Shown here piece by piece: positions 41,283 through 51,882 of a DNA stretch of 64,000 nucleotides. Both the position numbers and the translations under genes were made by a program. Position 1 is the stretch's first letter. Every line of letters starts with the position of its first letter. The notes under the pieces are model-generated. The model saw nothing but the letters and a program-made list of their open reading frames with translations, searched no databases and was not told where the DNA came from. The DNA is from Shewanella acanthi. GTDB lineage: Bacteria; Pseudomonadota; Gammaproteobacteria; Enterobacterales; Shewanellaceae. Location: NCBI RefSeq assembly GCF_019457475.1, contig NZ_CP080413.1, positions 1,674,001 through 1,738,000 of the forward strand. Direction: 5' to 3'.

Positions 41283-42239
41283 TTATATAAATTGAAAAGT
41301 CGACAGTAAAAAAATCCCCAGCGTACAGGTCAAAAGCGAGCAAACCGTTGTAAGGGCGATGATATTGGCGGCTAAGGTGGCATTGCCGCCCATGGCGCGC
41401 GCCATCACATAACTTGCTGCGGCCGTTGGTGCTGAGCTCATTAAAAACACAATGGCTAAATCAATCCCCCTAAAACCGATTATCATCGCCGCAATTGTAA
41501 TAAGTAGCGGCGCTGCTACGAGTTTTAAAAAGCTGGCAAACCAAGTGGCATAACGCTCGTGCTTAAGGGAACCAATATCTAAAGAACCACCCGTGCACAG
41601 TAGTGCGAGCGGCAGAGTCATATTGGCGAAATATTGCCCCGCATCGGTTACCATTTTGGGTATAGGGATCGCAAGCAGCGAGATGACAATGCCGAGAATA
41701 ATGGCAATGATTAGCGGGTTTTTAGTGAGCGTTTTGATGATAACGCCAAGTGCTTGCCGACCAGATTGCTCCCCCTTAGGTGTTAGGCAAATGACAGCTT
41801 GGATATTGTAAAGCAGTGTCATTGAGGCCACGTAAACTGCAGCCATTGCAACACCTGATTCACCGTAAGCGTTTGACACATAAGCTAAACCGATAATCGC
41901 GGTATTGGCGCGAAAGCCACCTTGAATGATAACGCCCTTATCCCTAGGGTCGCTAAAATAGCGGCGAGTGACAAAAATCGACAGTAAAAAGAAGCTGAAA
42001 TTAGCTATTACACCAAAACTCACCAACGCCGCGCTAGAACTCACGTCGTGATTAGATTTTAAAATCCCCAGTAAAAGCAGCGCGGGCAGGGTGACATTAA
42101 AGACTAATTTTGATGCGACATCGATAAAGTTTTCATTAATCGCATTGGTGCGTTTGAGTATGACCCCAAGGGCTAACATCAAACAAATCGGGCCGGTAAT
42201 TGAGGCAGAAAACTGCAATTGCTCAATGATATTTCCCAT
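41283..42239 (-). CDS. Auxin efflux carrier (AEC) family transporter
   Basis: This integral inner-membrane protein of 318 residues has about ten hydrophobic helices in two five-helix halves, typical of AEC/malonate-type permeases. I chose ATG 42239 (MGNIIEQLQF) because GGAGA lies six bases upstream; the ATG at 42260 has no such site. Characteristic parts are VTLPALLLLGIL, GFRANTAIIGLAY and SSAPTAAASYVMARAMGG. The substrate is unknown; some bacterial members move malate, malonate or similar organic acids. Convergent with the Nif3-family gene. Confidence 0.88.
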   Translation of the reverse strand: MGNIIEQLQFSASITGPICLMLALGVILKRTNAINENFIDVASKLVFNVTLPALLLLGILKSNHDVSSSAALVSFGVIANFSFFLLSIFVTRRYFSDPRDKGVIIQGGFRANTAIIGLAYVSNAYGESGVAMAAVYVASMTLLYNIQAVICLTPKGEQSGRQALGVIIKTLTKNPLIIAIILGIVISLLAIPIPKMVTDAGQYFANMTLPLALLCTGGSLDIGSLKHERYATWFASFLKLVAAPLLITIAAMIIGFRGIDLAIVFLMSSAPTAAASYVMARAMGGNATLAANIIALTTVCSLLTCTLGIFLLSTFQFI

Positions 42240-42401
42240 GCTCTCTCCGTGAAACCGCATCCATAAAGTATTTTGATGCAGCAGTTTATCAATGTGCTGA
42301 TTCAGAGGCAGTTTATATAAAAAGGAGATGGGTCGATATGAATTATCGGTGAGCGTGAAGATTATTTAAGTTGAGCGGTGAATTCAGATTCAATAAGAAA
42401 T

Positions 42402-42425
42402 AAAAAGGGCCGCGAATGCGACCCT
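42402..42425 (-). terminator. metG terminator
   Basis: On the minus strand GGGTCGC/GCGGCCC (one G-U pair) is followed by TTTTTA. Confidence 0.75.
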
Positions 42426-42446
42426 AATATTGAGTGTTAGCCTAGT

Positions 42447-44477
42447 TTATTTAACGCGCATACCAGGCTGGGCGCCTTCGTGTGGCTCTAAAATCCACAA
42501 GTCGCTGCCACCTGGGCCTGCAGCTAGCACCATGCCTTCCGACATGCCAAAGCGCATCTTACGTGGAGCAAGGTTAGCTACCATCACAGTCAGCTTGCCT
42601 TCGAGATCCTCTGGCGAGTAGGCCGATTTAATGCCGGCAAATACCTGACGGGTTTCGCCGCCGATATCGAGTTGCAGTTTAAGTAACTTGTCCGCCTCTG
42701 GCACATGTTCAGCTTTAACGATGCGAGCAATGCGTAAATCGACTTTGGCGAAATCTTCATAGTTGATGGTTTCGCTAATCGGATCTGTCGCTAATGGGCC
42801 TTTTGGTGCTTCAGGCTCTGCGGTTACTTGCAGGTTTTCCTTAGAATCATCCACCATCGCATTAACCTTATCCAACTCAACACGTTGCATCATAGCCTTG
42901 AATGGCGCGATTTCATGACCTGCCATATCTTGGCCTAAACCATCCCACGTTAAGCTTTGTTGGAAGAAGGCTTCAACGTCCTGCGCTAAACGTGGCAGTA
43001 CTGGTTTAAGGTAAGTCACTAGAATACGGAACAGGTTCAAGGCGTTTGAGCATACTTGGTGCGCCGCTTCTTGCTGATCGTCCTGCTTCACTAACTGCCA
43101 AGGCGCTGCATCGGCGACAAAGCCGTTAGCGATGTCAGCAAGAGACATAATTTCACGCATCGCTTTACCGTATTCACGGGTTTCGTAGAATTCGGCGATT
43201 TGTGCTTGTTTGGCTAAAAACGCATCGGTCAAAGTGGTATCTGCAATCTTGGCCAGCTTGCCATCGAAACGCTTAGTGATAAAACCTGCGGTGCGCGAAG
43301 CAAGGTTGACCAGTTTACCGACCAAGTCTGAGTTAACGCGTTGCACGAAATCTTCAAGATTTAAATCCAGATCGTCGATACGGCTGCTCAGTTTTGCCGC
43401 GTAGTAGTAACGTAAGTATTCTGGGTCTAAATGGTCTAAGTAAGTGCGAGCCTTGATAAAGGTGCCCTTAGATTTCGACATTTTCGCGCCGTTTACCGTC
43501 ACATAACCGTGGGCGTAAACGCTGTTCGGCTGACGGAAACCCGCGCCATGTAACATGGCTGGCCAGAAGAGGCTGTGGAAGTAAACGATGTCTTTACCGA
43601 TGAAATGATACACTTCGGCACTCGAATCCTTGGCCCAAAACTCATCGAAGCTCAGCTCAGGACGTTTGTCACATAGGTTTTTGAATGAACCCATGTAGCC
43701 AATAGGTGCATCGAGCCAGACGTAGAAGTATTTGCCTGGCGCTTCTGGAATTTCAAAACCAAAATAAGGTGCATCACGGGTGATGTCCCATTGTTGTAGG
43801 CCTTGCTCAAACCATTCGTTTAGCTTGTTCGCCATCTCGGTTTGTAGGGCGCCAGAGCGGGTCCATTCCTTTAACATGCCTTCAAAGGCTGGCAGGTCGA
43901 AGAAAAAGTGCTCAGTATCTTTCATTACAGGCGTCGCGCCCGATACCGCTGAACGTGGGTTAATCAGTTCAGTTGGGCTGTAAGTCGCACCGCAAGCGTC
44001 ACAGTTGTCGCCGTATTGATCCGGTGACTTACACTTAGGGCAGGTGCCTTTAACGAAACGGTCAGGCAGGAACATCGACTTTTCTGGGTCAAACAACTGA
44101 GAAATGGTCTTGCTCTTGATATAACCGTTGTCGCGTAATTTGAGGTAAATATCGCTGGCAAGCGCACGGTTTTCTTCACTGTGGGTGCTGTGATAGTTAT
44201 CGAAGGCGATATTAAAATCGGCAAAATCCTGTTGATGCTCTTTGTTCACTTGAGCGATCATCTCTTCAGGCGCCATGCCTAATTGCTGTGCTTTAAGCAT
44301 GATAGGCGTGCCGTGGGCGTCGTCGGCACAAATATAGTGGCATTCGTGTCCACGAAGTTTTTGATAACGCGACCAGATGTCTGTCTGGATATATTCCAGC
44401 ATATGACCTAAGTGGATCGGTCCGTTCGCGTAGGGAAGTGCGCTGGTCACGAGAATTTTACGTTGTGAAGTTGCCAT
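42447..44477 (-). CDS. metG: Methionyl-tRNA synthetase
   Basis: MetG charges elongator and initiator tRNA-Met. The 676-residue enzyme is the long E. coli type: HIGH region [14 protein letters not shown] (about 14-27), zinc knuckle [23 protein letters not shown] loop [10 protein letters not shown], helical anticodon domain, then a C-terminal EMAP/Trbp111 tRNA-binding domain beginning [17 protein letters not shown]. It is divergent from mrp over about 160 nt, the same pairing as in E. coli. Confidence 0.98.
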   Translation of the reverse strand: MATSQRKILVTSALPYANGPIHLGHMLEYIQTDIWSRYQKLRGHECHYICADDAHGTPIMLKAQQLGMAPEEMIAQVNKEHQQDFADFNIAFDNYHSTHSEENRALASDIYLKLRDNGYIKSKTISQLFDPEKSMFLPDRFVKGTCPKCKSPDQYGDNCDACGATYSPTELINPRSAVSGATPVMKDTEHFFFDLPAFEGMLKEWTRSGALQTEMANKLNEWFEQGLQQWDITRDAPYFGFEIPEAPGKYFYVWLDAPIGYMGSFKNLCDKRPELSFDEFWAKDSSAEVYHFIGKDIVYFHSLFWPAMLHGAGFRQPNSVYAHGYVTVNGAKMSKSKGTFIKARTYLDHLDPEYLRYYYAAKLSSRIDDLDLNLEDFVQRVNSDLVGKLVNLASRTAGFITKRFDGKLAKIADTTLTDAFLAKQAQIAEFYETREYGKAMREIMSLADIANGFVADAAPWQLVKQDDQQEAAHQVCSNALNLFRILVTYLKPVLPRLAQDVEAFFQQSLTWDGLGQDMAGHEIAPFKAMMQRVELDKVNAMVDDSKENLQVTAEPEAPKGPLATDPISETINYEDFAKVDLRIARIVKAEHVPEADKLLKLQLDIGGETRQVFAGIKSAYSPEDLEGKLTVMVANLAPRKMRFGMSEGMVLAAGPGGSDLWILEPHEGAQPGMRVK

Positions 44478-44637
44478 CTTGTCTCAAATATCGTGGTGGG
44501 CCAAAAATAATGGTAGAGATACTAACCGATTACAGGATGATTTTCATCAAAACCTGAGTCAATTGGATTAAATCTGCGCTAATGTTTTTGCCATTATCTG
44601 GTACACTTGGGCAAATTTCTCGCTGGGGGTGACTCTT

Positions 44638-45753
44638 TTGGCTGCAACTCATACTGATTATCGTTTAAGTGATGATCTTCTCGGTCCCGTTTTATCCATT
44701 CTCGATGCCTATATTGACCCCTATTTGTCACAGGGATTAGTCAGCGCGGGCTGCGTAACTAAATTGGCCATTGAAGGCAAGCGTTTACAACTTGGCTTGG
44801 TCTATCCTTACCCTTGTATGACTCAATATCGCGATACCGTGATGGCCATTACCAATAAACTCGCGGTTTTGGATGCCATCGATGAAGTGGAATGCGAAAT
44901 TGATTTTCAGCCAAAAGTGCATTCTGCTACCGCATCCATTGCACCTATTCCGAATGTAAAACAAGTGATTGCAGTTGCATCGGGAAAGGGCGGTGTGGGC
45001 AAATCAACCACGGCGGTGAACTTGGCTTTGGCCCTCGCGGCAGAAGGCGCGCAGGTGGGCATTTTAGATGCGGATATCTATGGCCCATCGGTCCCATTGA
45101 TGTTGGGTATTCCAAATTTTAGACCCGTATCCATCGATGGTAAGCACATGTCGGCGGCAAGTGCCCATGGCATTGCAGCACAATCGATTGGTTTTATGTT
45201 AAGTGGTGATGAAGCCGCTGTGTGGCGCGGCCCAATGGCGGCAGGAGCTTTGGCACAATTGCTGAACGAAACCCAGTGGCCAGAACTGGATTATCTTGTG
45301 GTGGATATGCCACCAGGTACGGGTGATATTCAGTTAACTCTCTCGCAAAAGGTACCTGTTTGTGGCGCTGTGATTGTTACGACACCACAGGATATCGCCC
45401 TTGCCGATGCGAAAAAAGGCATTACCATGTTCCAAAAGGTCAACATTCCTGTGTTGGGAATTGTTGAGAATATGAGTTTCCACTTATGCCCTGAATGTGG
45501 TCATAAGGAGCACCCATTTGGTACCCTCGGTGGTAGCAAAATTGCAGAGCGTTACAATGTACCTTTACTCGGTGCATTGCCGCTACATATTAATATCCGT
45601 GAATCCATGGATGTCGGTGCACCTCTAGTGATCGCTGAGCCCGACACTGAAGTTGCAGCACTTTATCGGGAAATTGCCCGTAAGGTCGGGGCTGAGCTGG
45701 CACTTCAACAGAGCCAGGCCAAAGTTTCTATTAGCATTTCTGATGATGAGTAA
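44638..45753 (+). CDS. mrp: Mrp/ApbC P-loop Fe-S cluster carrier
   Basis: Mrp is an ATP-binding scaffold that delivers Fe-S clusters to apoproteins. I start it at TTG 44638 because GGGGGTGA (44625-44632), nearly a full anti-16S match, lies five bases before it; the GTG at 44629 is inside that site. The 371 residues comprise an N-terminal MIP18/DUF59 domain (about 10-90), the deviant Walker [26 protein letters not shown], and the cluster-binding CPECG. It leads the plus-strand gene run to 51.6 kb, with udk 11 nt downstream. Confidence 0.94.
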   Translation: MAATHTDYRLSDDLLGPVLSILDAYIDPYLSQGLVSAGCVTKLAIEGKRLQLGLVYPYPCMTQYRDTVMAITNKLAVLDAIDEVECEIDFQPKVHSATASIAPIPNVKQVIAVASGKGGVGKSTTAVNLALALAAEGAQVGILDADIYGPSVPLMLGIPNFRPVSIDGKHMSAASAHGIAAQSIGFMLSGDEAAVWRGPMAAGALAQLLNETQWPELDYLVVDMPPGTGDIQLTLSQKVPVCGAVIVTTPQDIALADAKKGITMFQKVNIPVLGIVENMSFHLCPECGHKEHPFGTLGGSKIAERYNVPLLGALPLHINIRESMDVGAPLVIAEPDTEVAALYREIARKVGAELALQQSQAKVSISISDDE

Positions 45754-45764
45754 GGTCTAAACAT

Positions 45765-46397
45765 ATGAGTTCGTGTGTCATTATTGCAATCGCAGGCGCG
45801 TCAGCATCTGGCAAGAGTCTAATTGCCAAGACGATTTTTGATGAATTACGTCGCGATTTAGGCACGGATGAAATTGGTGTCATCAATGAAGATGCATATT
45901 ATCGTGATCAAAGTCATTTATCGATGGATCAGCGGGTGTTAACCAACTACGACCATCCAAAGGCGTTAGATCACCAACTGTTATGTACGCATTTACAAAT
46001 GCTGAAATCCGGTCAGGCAGTAAACGTTCCATGCTACAGCTATACCGAACATACCCGTATGCCAGAAACCATTCAAATGACACCGAAAAAAGTGATCATT
46101 TTAGAAGGGATTTTGCTGCTGACCGATCCGAAACTACGTGAACTGATGGATGCCAGTGTCTTTATGGATACGCCTCTGGATATCTGTTTTCTTCGCCGCT
46201 TAACCCGCGATGTGGCAGAGCGTGGCCGTACAATGGAGTCGGTGATTTCACAGTACAAGAAAACCGTTCGGCCGATGTTTTTACAATTTATCGAGCCCTC
46301 AAAACAATACGCTGATATTATCGTTCCCCGCGGCGGGAAAAACCGTATTGCAACCGATATATTAAAAACCCGTATCCAACATCTACTTGCAAAATAA
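45765..46397 (+). CDS. udk: Uridine kinase
   Basis: Udk phosphorylates uridine and cytidine in pyrimidine salvage. The 210-residue NMP-kinase-like fold has the P-loop [42 protein letters not shown] and [14 protein letters not shown]. It lies 11 nt after mrp and 32 nt before dcd, so the nucleotide genes udk, dcd and tmk all share this locus. Confidence 0.95.
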   Translation: MSSCVIIAIAGASASGKSLIAKTIFDELRRDLGTDEIGVINEDAYYRDQSHLSMDQRVLTNYDHPKALDHQLLCTHLQMLKSGQAVNVPCYSYTEHTRMPETIQMTPKKVIILEGILLLTDPKLRELMDASVFMDTPLDICFLRRLTRDVAERGRTMESVISQYKKTVRPMFLQFIEPSKQYADIIVPRGGKNRIATDILKTRIQHLLAK

Positions 46398-46429
46398 CAA
46401 CTTAAAAAACTCAGGGAGTAAAAGGCAAG

Positions 46430-47011
46430 ATGCGCTTAACCGATTTCGAAATTGAACAGGCCCTCGATGAAGGCACTATTGTGATGGAACCCCGTCCAAG
46501 TAATGAGGCGATCTCTGGGGTGAGTATCGATGTGCGCTTAGGTGGACAATTTCGTGTCTTTAAGGATCATACCGCGCCTTATATCGACCTGAGTGGTCCA
46601 AGTGTTGAAGTGCAAGCGGCGCTCGATCGTGTGATGAGTGAAATCATCGAAATCCCCGAGGGTGAAGCGTTTTTCCTTCACCCTGGTGAGCTTGCGCTGG
46701 CGGTGACCTTTGAGAGCGTGACGTTACCTGCTGATATCGTCGGCTGGTTAGATGGCCGTTCGTCACTGGCTCGTCTTGGATTAATGGTGCACGTCACTGC
46801 CCACCGTATTGATCCGGGTTGGCAGGGCAAAATCGTGCTCGAATTTTACAACAGCGGTAAATTGCCACTGGCACTTCGCCCAGGGATGACCATTGGTGCG
46901 CTCAACTTCGAGCGCTTAAGCGGTCCTGTATCCCGACCTTACAACACGCGTAAAAACGCTAAGTACAAAGATCAGCAAGAAGCGGTCGCTAGCCGCATCA
47001 GTCAGGACTGA
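46430..47011 (+). CDS. dcd: dCTP deaminase
   Basis: Dcd deaminates dCTP to dUTP, the main dTTP source in enterobacteria-type pathways. The 193-residue trimeric enzyme shows the dUTPase-like fold, with [20 protein letters not shown] (catalytic region, Glu further on in [15 protein letters not shown]) and [12 protein letters not shown] at the N-terminus. GGGAG lies upstream. Its TGA overlaps the pabC ATG by one base. Confidence 0.97.
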   Translation: MRLTDFEIEQALDEGTIVMEPRPSNEAISGVSIDVRLGGQFRVFKDHTAPYIDLSGPSVEVQAALDRVMSEIIEIPEGEAFFLHPGELALAVTFESVTLPADIVGWLDGRSSLARLGLMVHVTAHRIDPGWQGKIVLEFYNSGKLPLALRPGMTIGALNFERLSGPVSRPYNTRKNAKYKDQQEAVASRISQD

Positions 47012-47826
47012 TGATTTTGCACTGGGTGAATGGGACGTCACAGGGTTGTATTGAACCTTATGATAGGGGGCTTGCCTATGGTGATGGCCTATTTGCTACC
47101 ATGCGTACAGGCGATACGGGCATATTGTTTTTCGATTGTCACCAAGCTCGCTTAACCGCAGGTGCTGCAAGATTGGGTTTTGAGTGGGGGTTAAGTCACG
47201 AACTTAAAAATCAACTCAACGCTATAGCCGAACAATATCCCCATCATTGCATCAAACTCATTCTGACACGGGGTGTTGGTGGTCGTGGTTATGCGCCGCC
47301 TGCCGAGGTCAAAGTGAGTGAAGTGGTGTCAGTGCATCCTATTCCGAGTCATTATGCCGATTGGCAGCGTGATGGGATATGTCTTAAAACTTCTTCAGTT
47401 CGCCTAGGGCATCAGCCGCTGCTTGCCGGTATCAAACATCTTAATCGGCTTGAACAAGTGCTTATCAAGTCCCAACCGTTAGCCACTGGCTTCGAGGATT
47501 GGTTGGTCTTAGATTGCCATGACAAGGTTATTGAGTCTTCCATGGCGAACATATTCTTCATTAAGGGGAACCAGTTAAGTACCCCGTCACTCGAATATTG
47601 TGGTGTTGCAGGGGTAATGCGTGAGCAGGTCATGCAAAACTTGCTCGAAAACGGTATGAATATCGAGTGTTTACCGATACAGAGTAAACAACTTGCCGAT
47701 TTTGATTCCGTCTTTATTACGAACAGTGTCCTTGGTGTGGTTGATGTAAAGCAGATAGATACTTTAAGCTTTTCACGCTCGCCCATTACGACGCTTCTTA
47801 GAGAACAACTTTCACTTACATTATGA
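47011..47826 (+). CDS. pabC: Aminodeoxychorismate lyase
   Basis: PabC is a PLP enzyme (class IV aminotransferase fold) that splits aminodeoxychorismate into 4-aminobenzoate and pyruvate for folate synthesis. The 271 residues carry RGLAYGDGLFATMR at the N-terminus, the PLP Lys in AGIKHLNRLEQV, and ESSMANIFFIKGN for phosphate binding. It overlaps dcd by one base and mltG by four (ATGA). The pabC-mltG-tmk-holB order is the same as in E. coli and Pseudomonas. Confidence 0.94.
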   Translation: MILHWVNGTSQGCIEPYDRGLAYGDGLFATMRTGDTGILFFDCHQARLTAGAARLGFEWGLSHELKNQLNAIAEQYPHHCIKLILTRGVGGRGYAPPAEVKVSEVVSVHPIPSHYADWQRDGICLKTSSVRLGHQPLLAGIKHLNRLEQVLIKSQPLATGFEDWLVLDCHDKVIESSMANIFFIKGNQLSTPSLEYCGVAGVMREQVMQNLLENGMNIECLPIQSKQLADFDSVFITNSVLGVVDVKQIDTLSFSRSPITTLLREQLSLTL

Positions 47827-48833
47827 AAAAACATCTCGTTAAAGTGGTTTCCATTCTGTTGGGCTTGCTATTACTAGCCTGTGTGCTGGGTTATTGGGGC
47901 TATCAATCCATTATTGGCTATGGTCAAACGCCCTTGGTGTTAACTGAGCCCAAAGAGCTGACCATTGCCCGTGGCACAAGTGTTAATCAATTAGCTCAGC
48001 AGCTTGAAACCGATGGCATTATTCAAAGCAAATGGAAACTGAAATTGCTGTTAAGGTTACAACCTGAACTTGCAAAGATCCGCACCGGTTTGTATGAAAT
48101 CACGCCTTCGCAGTCCATTGCGGATTTATTTAAGGATTTATCCGAGGGCAAGGTAAAGATTTTCAGTTTAACCTTAGTCGAAGGAAAGACCATTAATGAG
48201 TGGGAACAACAGCTTGCCAGTGCTCCACATTTAGTGCTGTCGAAGGAGATTTTTGCCGCCGTATTAATGGAGCAGGGCGATGATTCGGCACTGCCAGAGG
48301 GCAAGTTCTTCCCCGAGACATACCATTACACCGCTGAAAGTGATGCGAAGGTACTCCTGACTCAAAGCTATAAGATGATGGAGCAGGAATTGGCTAAGGC
48401 ATGGGCGGAGCGTAATCCTAATTTACCGCTTAAATCACCCTACGAAATGTTAACCCTTGCTTCTATCGTTGAAAAGGAAACTGGCCAGGCGAGCGAGCGT
48501 GGGCTGATTGCAGGCGTGTTTATTAATCGTCTGAATTTAGGCATGAAACTGCAAACAGATCCGACTGTTATCTATGGTATGGGTGAGCGTTTTAACGGCA
48601 ATATCACCCGTAAGGATTTAGTCGAGGAGACACCATTTAACACCTATCGCATTTTCGGTTTACCGCCAACACCGATTGCTGCGCCAAGTAAGGCCTCATT
48701 GGAAGCGGTATCCAAGCCTGCCGAAGTCAGTTATTTGTATTTTGTATCGCGTAACGATGGCACCCATGTGTTCTCGACCACCTTAGAAGAGCATAACCGC
48801 GCCGTTGATATTTATCAGAGAAAGAAAAAATGA
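47823..48833 (+). CDS. mltG: Endolytic murein transglycosylase
   Basis: MltG (YceG) cleaves nascent glycan strands at the inner membrane, setting peptidoglycan strand length. The 336-residue protein has an N-terminal anchor helix ([19 protein letters not shown]), a LysM-like region ([13 protein letters not shown]) and the catalytic domain with the essential Glu in [17 protein letters not shown], plus [10 protein letters not shown] and [15 protein letters not shown]. Both ends overlap neighbours by four bases. Confidence 0.95.
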   Translation: MKKHLVKVVSILLGLLLLACVLGYWGYQSIIGYGQTPLVLTEPKELTIARGTSVNQLAQQLETDGIIQSKWKLKLLLRLQPELAKIRTGLYEITPSQSIADLFKDLSEGKVKIFSLTLVEGKTINEWEQQLASAPHLVLSKEIFAAVLMEQGDDSALPEGKFFPETYHYTAESDAKVLLTQSYKMMEQELAKAWAERNPNLPLKSPYEMLTLASIVEKETGQASERGLIAGVFINRLNLGMKLQTDPTVIYGMGERFNGNITRKDLVEETPFNTYRIFGLPPTPIAAPSKASLEAVSKPAEVSYLYFVSRNDGTHVFSTTLEEHNRAVDIYQRKKK

Positions 48834-49459
48834 CCCAATCGAGCGCCAAATTCATTGTAGTTGAAGGACTTGAAGGTGCTGGCAAGTCGAGTGCGATAGC
48901 CCTTATTAGAGATTTTATTGAAAAACACACCGGCCGTACGCCAGTGTGTACCCGTGAACCTGGTGGTACGCCGCTGGCGGAGCGTATCCGAGACCTAGTT
49001 AAAATTGCCGATCCCAATGATCCCCTCTGTGATGAGTCTGAATGCTTGCTAATTTATGCGGCGCGTGCCCAGCTGGTGGCGAACGTGATAAAACCTGCGC
49101 TTAATGAGGGGTATTGGGTGTTAGGAGACAGACACAATCTGTCATCCCTTGCTTATCAAGGCGGTGGCCGCGGGTTAATGCCTTTGGTTGAGGCTGTGAG
49201 TAACGCAACGCTTCACGGTTTTAAGCCGGATTTGACCCTTTATTTGGATATTGATCCGAAATTGGGATTAATGCGTGCGGCTAAGCGTGGTGAACTGGAT
49301 AGAATCGAGCAGCAGGCGATTGATTTCTTTGAGAGGGCACGCTCGACTTATCTGAGGTTTGCCAATGAAGATGACAGCATTGCGGTAATTGATGCGAGTC
49401 AAACCATGGCAGAGGTTCATAAGGATATTTTAGCCGTGTTACAGGCAATGGCATGGTAG
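48830..49459 (+). CDS. tmk: Thymidylate kinase
   Basis: Tmk phosphorylates dTMP to dTDP. The 209-residue protein has the P-loop [15 protein letters not shown], the DR(H/Y) motif in [17 protein letters not shown] and [14 protein letters not shown], typical of the E. coli type. It overlaps mltG by four bases and holB by seven, so the unit is tightly coupled. Confidence 0.97.
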   Translation: MTQSSAKFIVVEGLEGAGKSSAIALIRDFIEKHTGRTPVCTREPGGTPLAERIRDLVKIADPNDPLCDESECLLIYAARAQLVANVIKPALNEGYWVLGDRHNLSSLAYQGGGRGLMPLVEAVSNATLHGFKPDLTLYLDIDPKLGLMRAAKRGELDRIEQQAIDFFERARSTYLRFANEDDSIAVIDASQTMAEVHKDILAVLQAMAW

Positions 49460-50409
49460 TCCAACAGACCTTTAATGTTGATTCTCTGCCTTGGTTAGCC
49501 TCACCTAGACAGGCTTTTTTAGCACAGTTACAAACAGGTAAGATGCCCCACGCGCAGTTAGTGGGAATCGATTCTGCTTACGGTGGGCAACTGTTATCGC
49601 TATTTATGGCCCGCACCGCAATTTGCACTCAGCCGACAGCTGAGGGGGGATGTGGTTTTTGTAAGGCCTGTCAGTTATTCGATGCGGGAAACCATCCTGA
49701 TTTTTACCAGATAGAAGCAGACGGCAATCAAATCAAGGTCGATCAAATTCGTGATTTTTGCCAGCGCTTAACGGCCACGGCGCAGCAAAGTGGTCGCCGG
49801 GTTGCCATTATTCACCAGAGTGAGCGGCTAAATACCGCAGCAGCAAACGCGCTGCTAAAAACTCTCGAAGAACCGGGTAAAGATACGCTGCTCATTTTGC
49901 AATCTGATTCGCCTGCGACTCTACTAGCCACCATTAGCAGCCGTTGTCAGCGAATTCCCTTCGTATTACCGACTAAACAACAAATTAAATCTTGGCTAAT
50001 TGAGCATTGCGCCGTTCAAGAAGACGTCACATGGTGCTTAAGTGTGGTAGGTGGTCCAATCAAATTGGCACAAAGTCTGCTTTCAGATGGACAGCAGCCC
50101 AGCCAATATCAATCATTATTGGCCTATCGCAAAGATTGGACACAAAGTTTGTCTACAGGACATCTCTGTGGTAGTTTGTTAACCGTAAGTGAACAACAAA
50201 TTATTGATGCTCTTAAGGTTTTATACTTAATCCTAAGGCAAGTGTTGTTGAAATCGAGCTATCAAGATGCGTTCACACAGGCCCAAATTGGCAACCTAGC
50301 GGCCAAGGTTATGGCCATGTCGCATAGCCTCAGTGTCATGCCGACTGTCAATTTTCTGGGCTTGTGTCAAAGTTATGTCTTAGAATATAGAGAAATAACA
50401 AATAAGTAG
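49453..50409 (+). CDS. holB: DNA polymerase III delta-prime subunit
   Basis: HolB is part of the clamp-loader complex. The 318-residue protein has the delta-prime fold without a good Walker A, as usual. The zinc module is present ([20 protein letters not shown]), and the sensor/SRC-like region [20 protein letters not shown] and SRCQRIPF are clear. The start ATG lies inside the end of tmk. Confidence 0.93.
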   Translation: MVVQQTFNVDSLPWLASPRQAFLAQLQTGKMPHAQLVGIDSAYGGQLLSLFMARTAICTQPTAEGGCGFCKACQLFDAGNHPDFYQIEADGNQIKVDQIRDFCQRLTATAQQSGRRVAIIHQSERLNTAAANALLKTLEEPGKDTLLILQSDSPATLLATISSRCQRIPFVLPTKQQIKSWLIEHCAVQEDVTWCLSVVGGPIKLAQSLLSDGQQPSQYQSLLAYRKDWTQSLSTGHLCGSLLTVSEQQIIDALKVLYLILRQVLLKSSYQDAFTQAQIGNLAAKVMAMSHSLSVMPTVNFLGLCQSYVLEYREITNK

Positions 50410-50415
50410 CATGCC

Positions 50416-50742
50416 ATGGTAGATTTAGTCGTCAATTTCGATACGTTACATCAGCTTTACCGCGCTTATATGCCCTTTATCAAGCCTGCGGGTCTTTTCG
50501 TTGCCACCAGTGAAAGCCATTATTTGGGTGAACCCCTGAACATTGCCTATCGTTTACCTGGCTCAACGACCACTAATGAGTTCCGTGGGGTAGTTGTTTG
50601 GATTAATCCGCTTGGGGCTTCCGGAGGACGGCCCGTCGGGATTGGGATTAAGATTGTCTCTGAACCCGAGAGTCATAAACACCATATTGAAAAGTTATTG
50701 TCCCACGAGCTTGCTTCGAGCGACTTAACTTGCACTATGTAG
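50416..50742 (+). CDS. pilZ: PilZ domain protein, type IV pilus assembly
   Basis: This 108-residue single PilZ domain lies six bases after holB, the same position as pilZ in Pseudomonas aeruginosa. It shows the PilZ fold segments NIAYRLPGSTTTNEFRGVVV and GGRPVGIGIKI, but lacks the RxxxR c-di-GMP motif, as does the founding PilZ, which acts through PilB and FimX-type partners rather than by binding the nucleotide. A role in twitching pili is inferred. Confidence 0.85.
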   Translation: MVDLVVNFDTLHQLYRAYMPFIKPAGLFVATSESHYLGEPLNIAYRLPGSTTTNEFRGVVVWINPLGASGGRPVGIGIKIVSEPESHKHHIEKLLSHELASSDLTCTM

Positions 50743-50753
50743 TGCTACATTTT
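50737..50753 (+). terminator. Small hairpin at the pilZ stop
   Basis: ATGTAG/CTACAT with a two-base loop and TTTT overlaps the stop codon. It is at best a weak terminator, so ycfH may be read through. Confidence 0.35.
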
Positions 50754-50857
50754 GCTTTGACTCCTGTGGCAGTGTTTAGCTGAGTGGCTGAATTTGACCT
50801 CGTTAGCTATGCTGAGTATCCTTGTGCTCCTTTTTGTCACTTCGATTGGATATTGCT

Positions 50858-51646
50858 GTGCTAATTGATTCACACTGCCATCTTGACCGCTTAAAAGCGG
50901 CTCCTTGCCAACAAACCCTTGAAAAAATCCTTGCTAATGCTAAGTCTCGTGGCGTCGATTACATGCTTTGCGTGAACGTGCGTCAACAGGGATTTGAATC
51001 CATGCGCGATAAAGTGGCAGCCTTTGAGCAAGTATTTTTGTCCTCTGGTGTGCATCCACTCGATGTGAAAGAGGGTCTCGATGTTGATGAAATCCGCCGT
51101 TTTGCCACTGAGCCACGAGTTGTCGCCATTGGCGAAACCGGTTTGGACTATTTCTATGCCGACGAAACTAAAGCGTTGCAGCAGCAATGCTTTGAGCAGC
51201 AAATTGCCTTAGCCGTCGAGGTCAATAAGCCGCTGATAGTGCATACCCGCGATGCCCGTGAAGATACTATCCATATGCTCAAATCAGGGCAGGCCGATAA
51301 AGTAGGCGGGGTATTACACTGTTTTACTGAGAACTGGGAAATGGCAAAGGCTGCCATTGACTTAGGTTTTTATATTTCTGTCTCTGGTATTGTGACTTTT
51401 AAAAATGCAGGGGAGCTTCGAACTGTGATCCGAAAGGTGCCTAAGGATCGCTTGTTAGTCGAAACTGATTCACCCTACCTTGCACCAATTCCGCACCGTG
51501 GACAGGAGAACCAACCTGCCTATGTGCGTGATGTAGCTGAGTTTGTTGCTGAGCTGCGTGGCGAGCGTTTTGAAGAGTTGGCCGAGTACACCAGTGAAAA
51601 CTTCTTTAATTTATTCAAAGATGCGGCGCGATTAGTCGGGCGCTAA
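50858..51646 (+). CDS. ycfH: TatD-family metal-dependent deoxyribonuclease (YcfH)
   Basis: This 262-residue TIM-barrel metallohydrolase begins at GTG 50858, with GGA seven bases upstream, placing the first metal motif at the N-terminus (IDSHCHLD), as in E. coli YcfH (265 residues). Other ligands are visible: the Glu in AIGETGLDYFY, His in VHTRDARED, HCFTENWE, and the Asp in ETDSPYLAP. The family has 3'-5' DNase activity; the cellular role is not firm. It closes the mltG-tmk-holB-pilZ run as ycfH does in E. coli. Confidence 0.93.
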   Translation: MLIDSHCHLDRLKAAPCQQTLEKILANAKSRGVDYMLCVNVRQQGFESMRDKVAAFEQVFLSSGVHPLDVKEGLDVDEIRRFATEPRVVAIGETGLDYFYADETKALQQQCFEQQIALAVEVNKPLIVHTRDAREDTIHMLKSGQADKVGGVLHCFTENWEMAKAAIDLGFYISVSGIVTFKNAGELRTVIRKVPKDRLLVETDSPYLAPIPHRGQENQPAYVRDVAEFVAELRGERFEELAEYTSENFFNLFKDAARLVGR

Positions 51647-51698
51647 CCATCAATTGTAACTGCATTTAGCACTGGGCTTAGTATTCAAATTTGCCCAT

Positions 51699-51734
51699 AA
51701 AAAAAGGCCCAAAACGAGTCCGACTGTTTGGGCC
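51699..51734 (-). terminator. Strong terminator 150 nt downstream of rsmF
   Basis: GGCCCAAA (51706-51713) pairs with TTTGGGCC (51727-51734). On the minus strand it is followed by seven T residues. Confidence 0.8.
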
Positions 51735-51815
51735 TAGGGGAATGGCTCATTGAAGAGCCGTGCGCTACAGGTGAAAGTGCGTTAGCACTTTACAATAGAC
51801 TCAGTGTAGCTGAGT
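51699..51815 (-). ncRNA. Hairpin cluster ending in a terminator, possible small RNA or rsmF 3' UTR
   Basis: Read on the minus strand, three short perfect hairpins (ACTCAG/CTGAGT 51799-51815; AAAGTGC/GCACTTT with a 4-nt loop 51774-51791; GGCTC/GAGCC 51744-51759) are followed by an 8-bp GGCCCAAA/TTTGGGCC stem (51706-51734) and a run of seven T. It could be the rsmF 3' UTR or an independent RNA. No match to a known family is recalled. Confidence 0.4.
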
Positions 51816-51882
51816 TTTACACTTGGGCGACTTTCTACTTCCCCTTTTTTAGGTTATTTCTGGCTAAAAAATAAACTTTTTA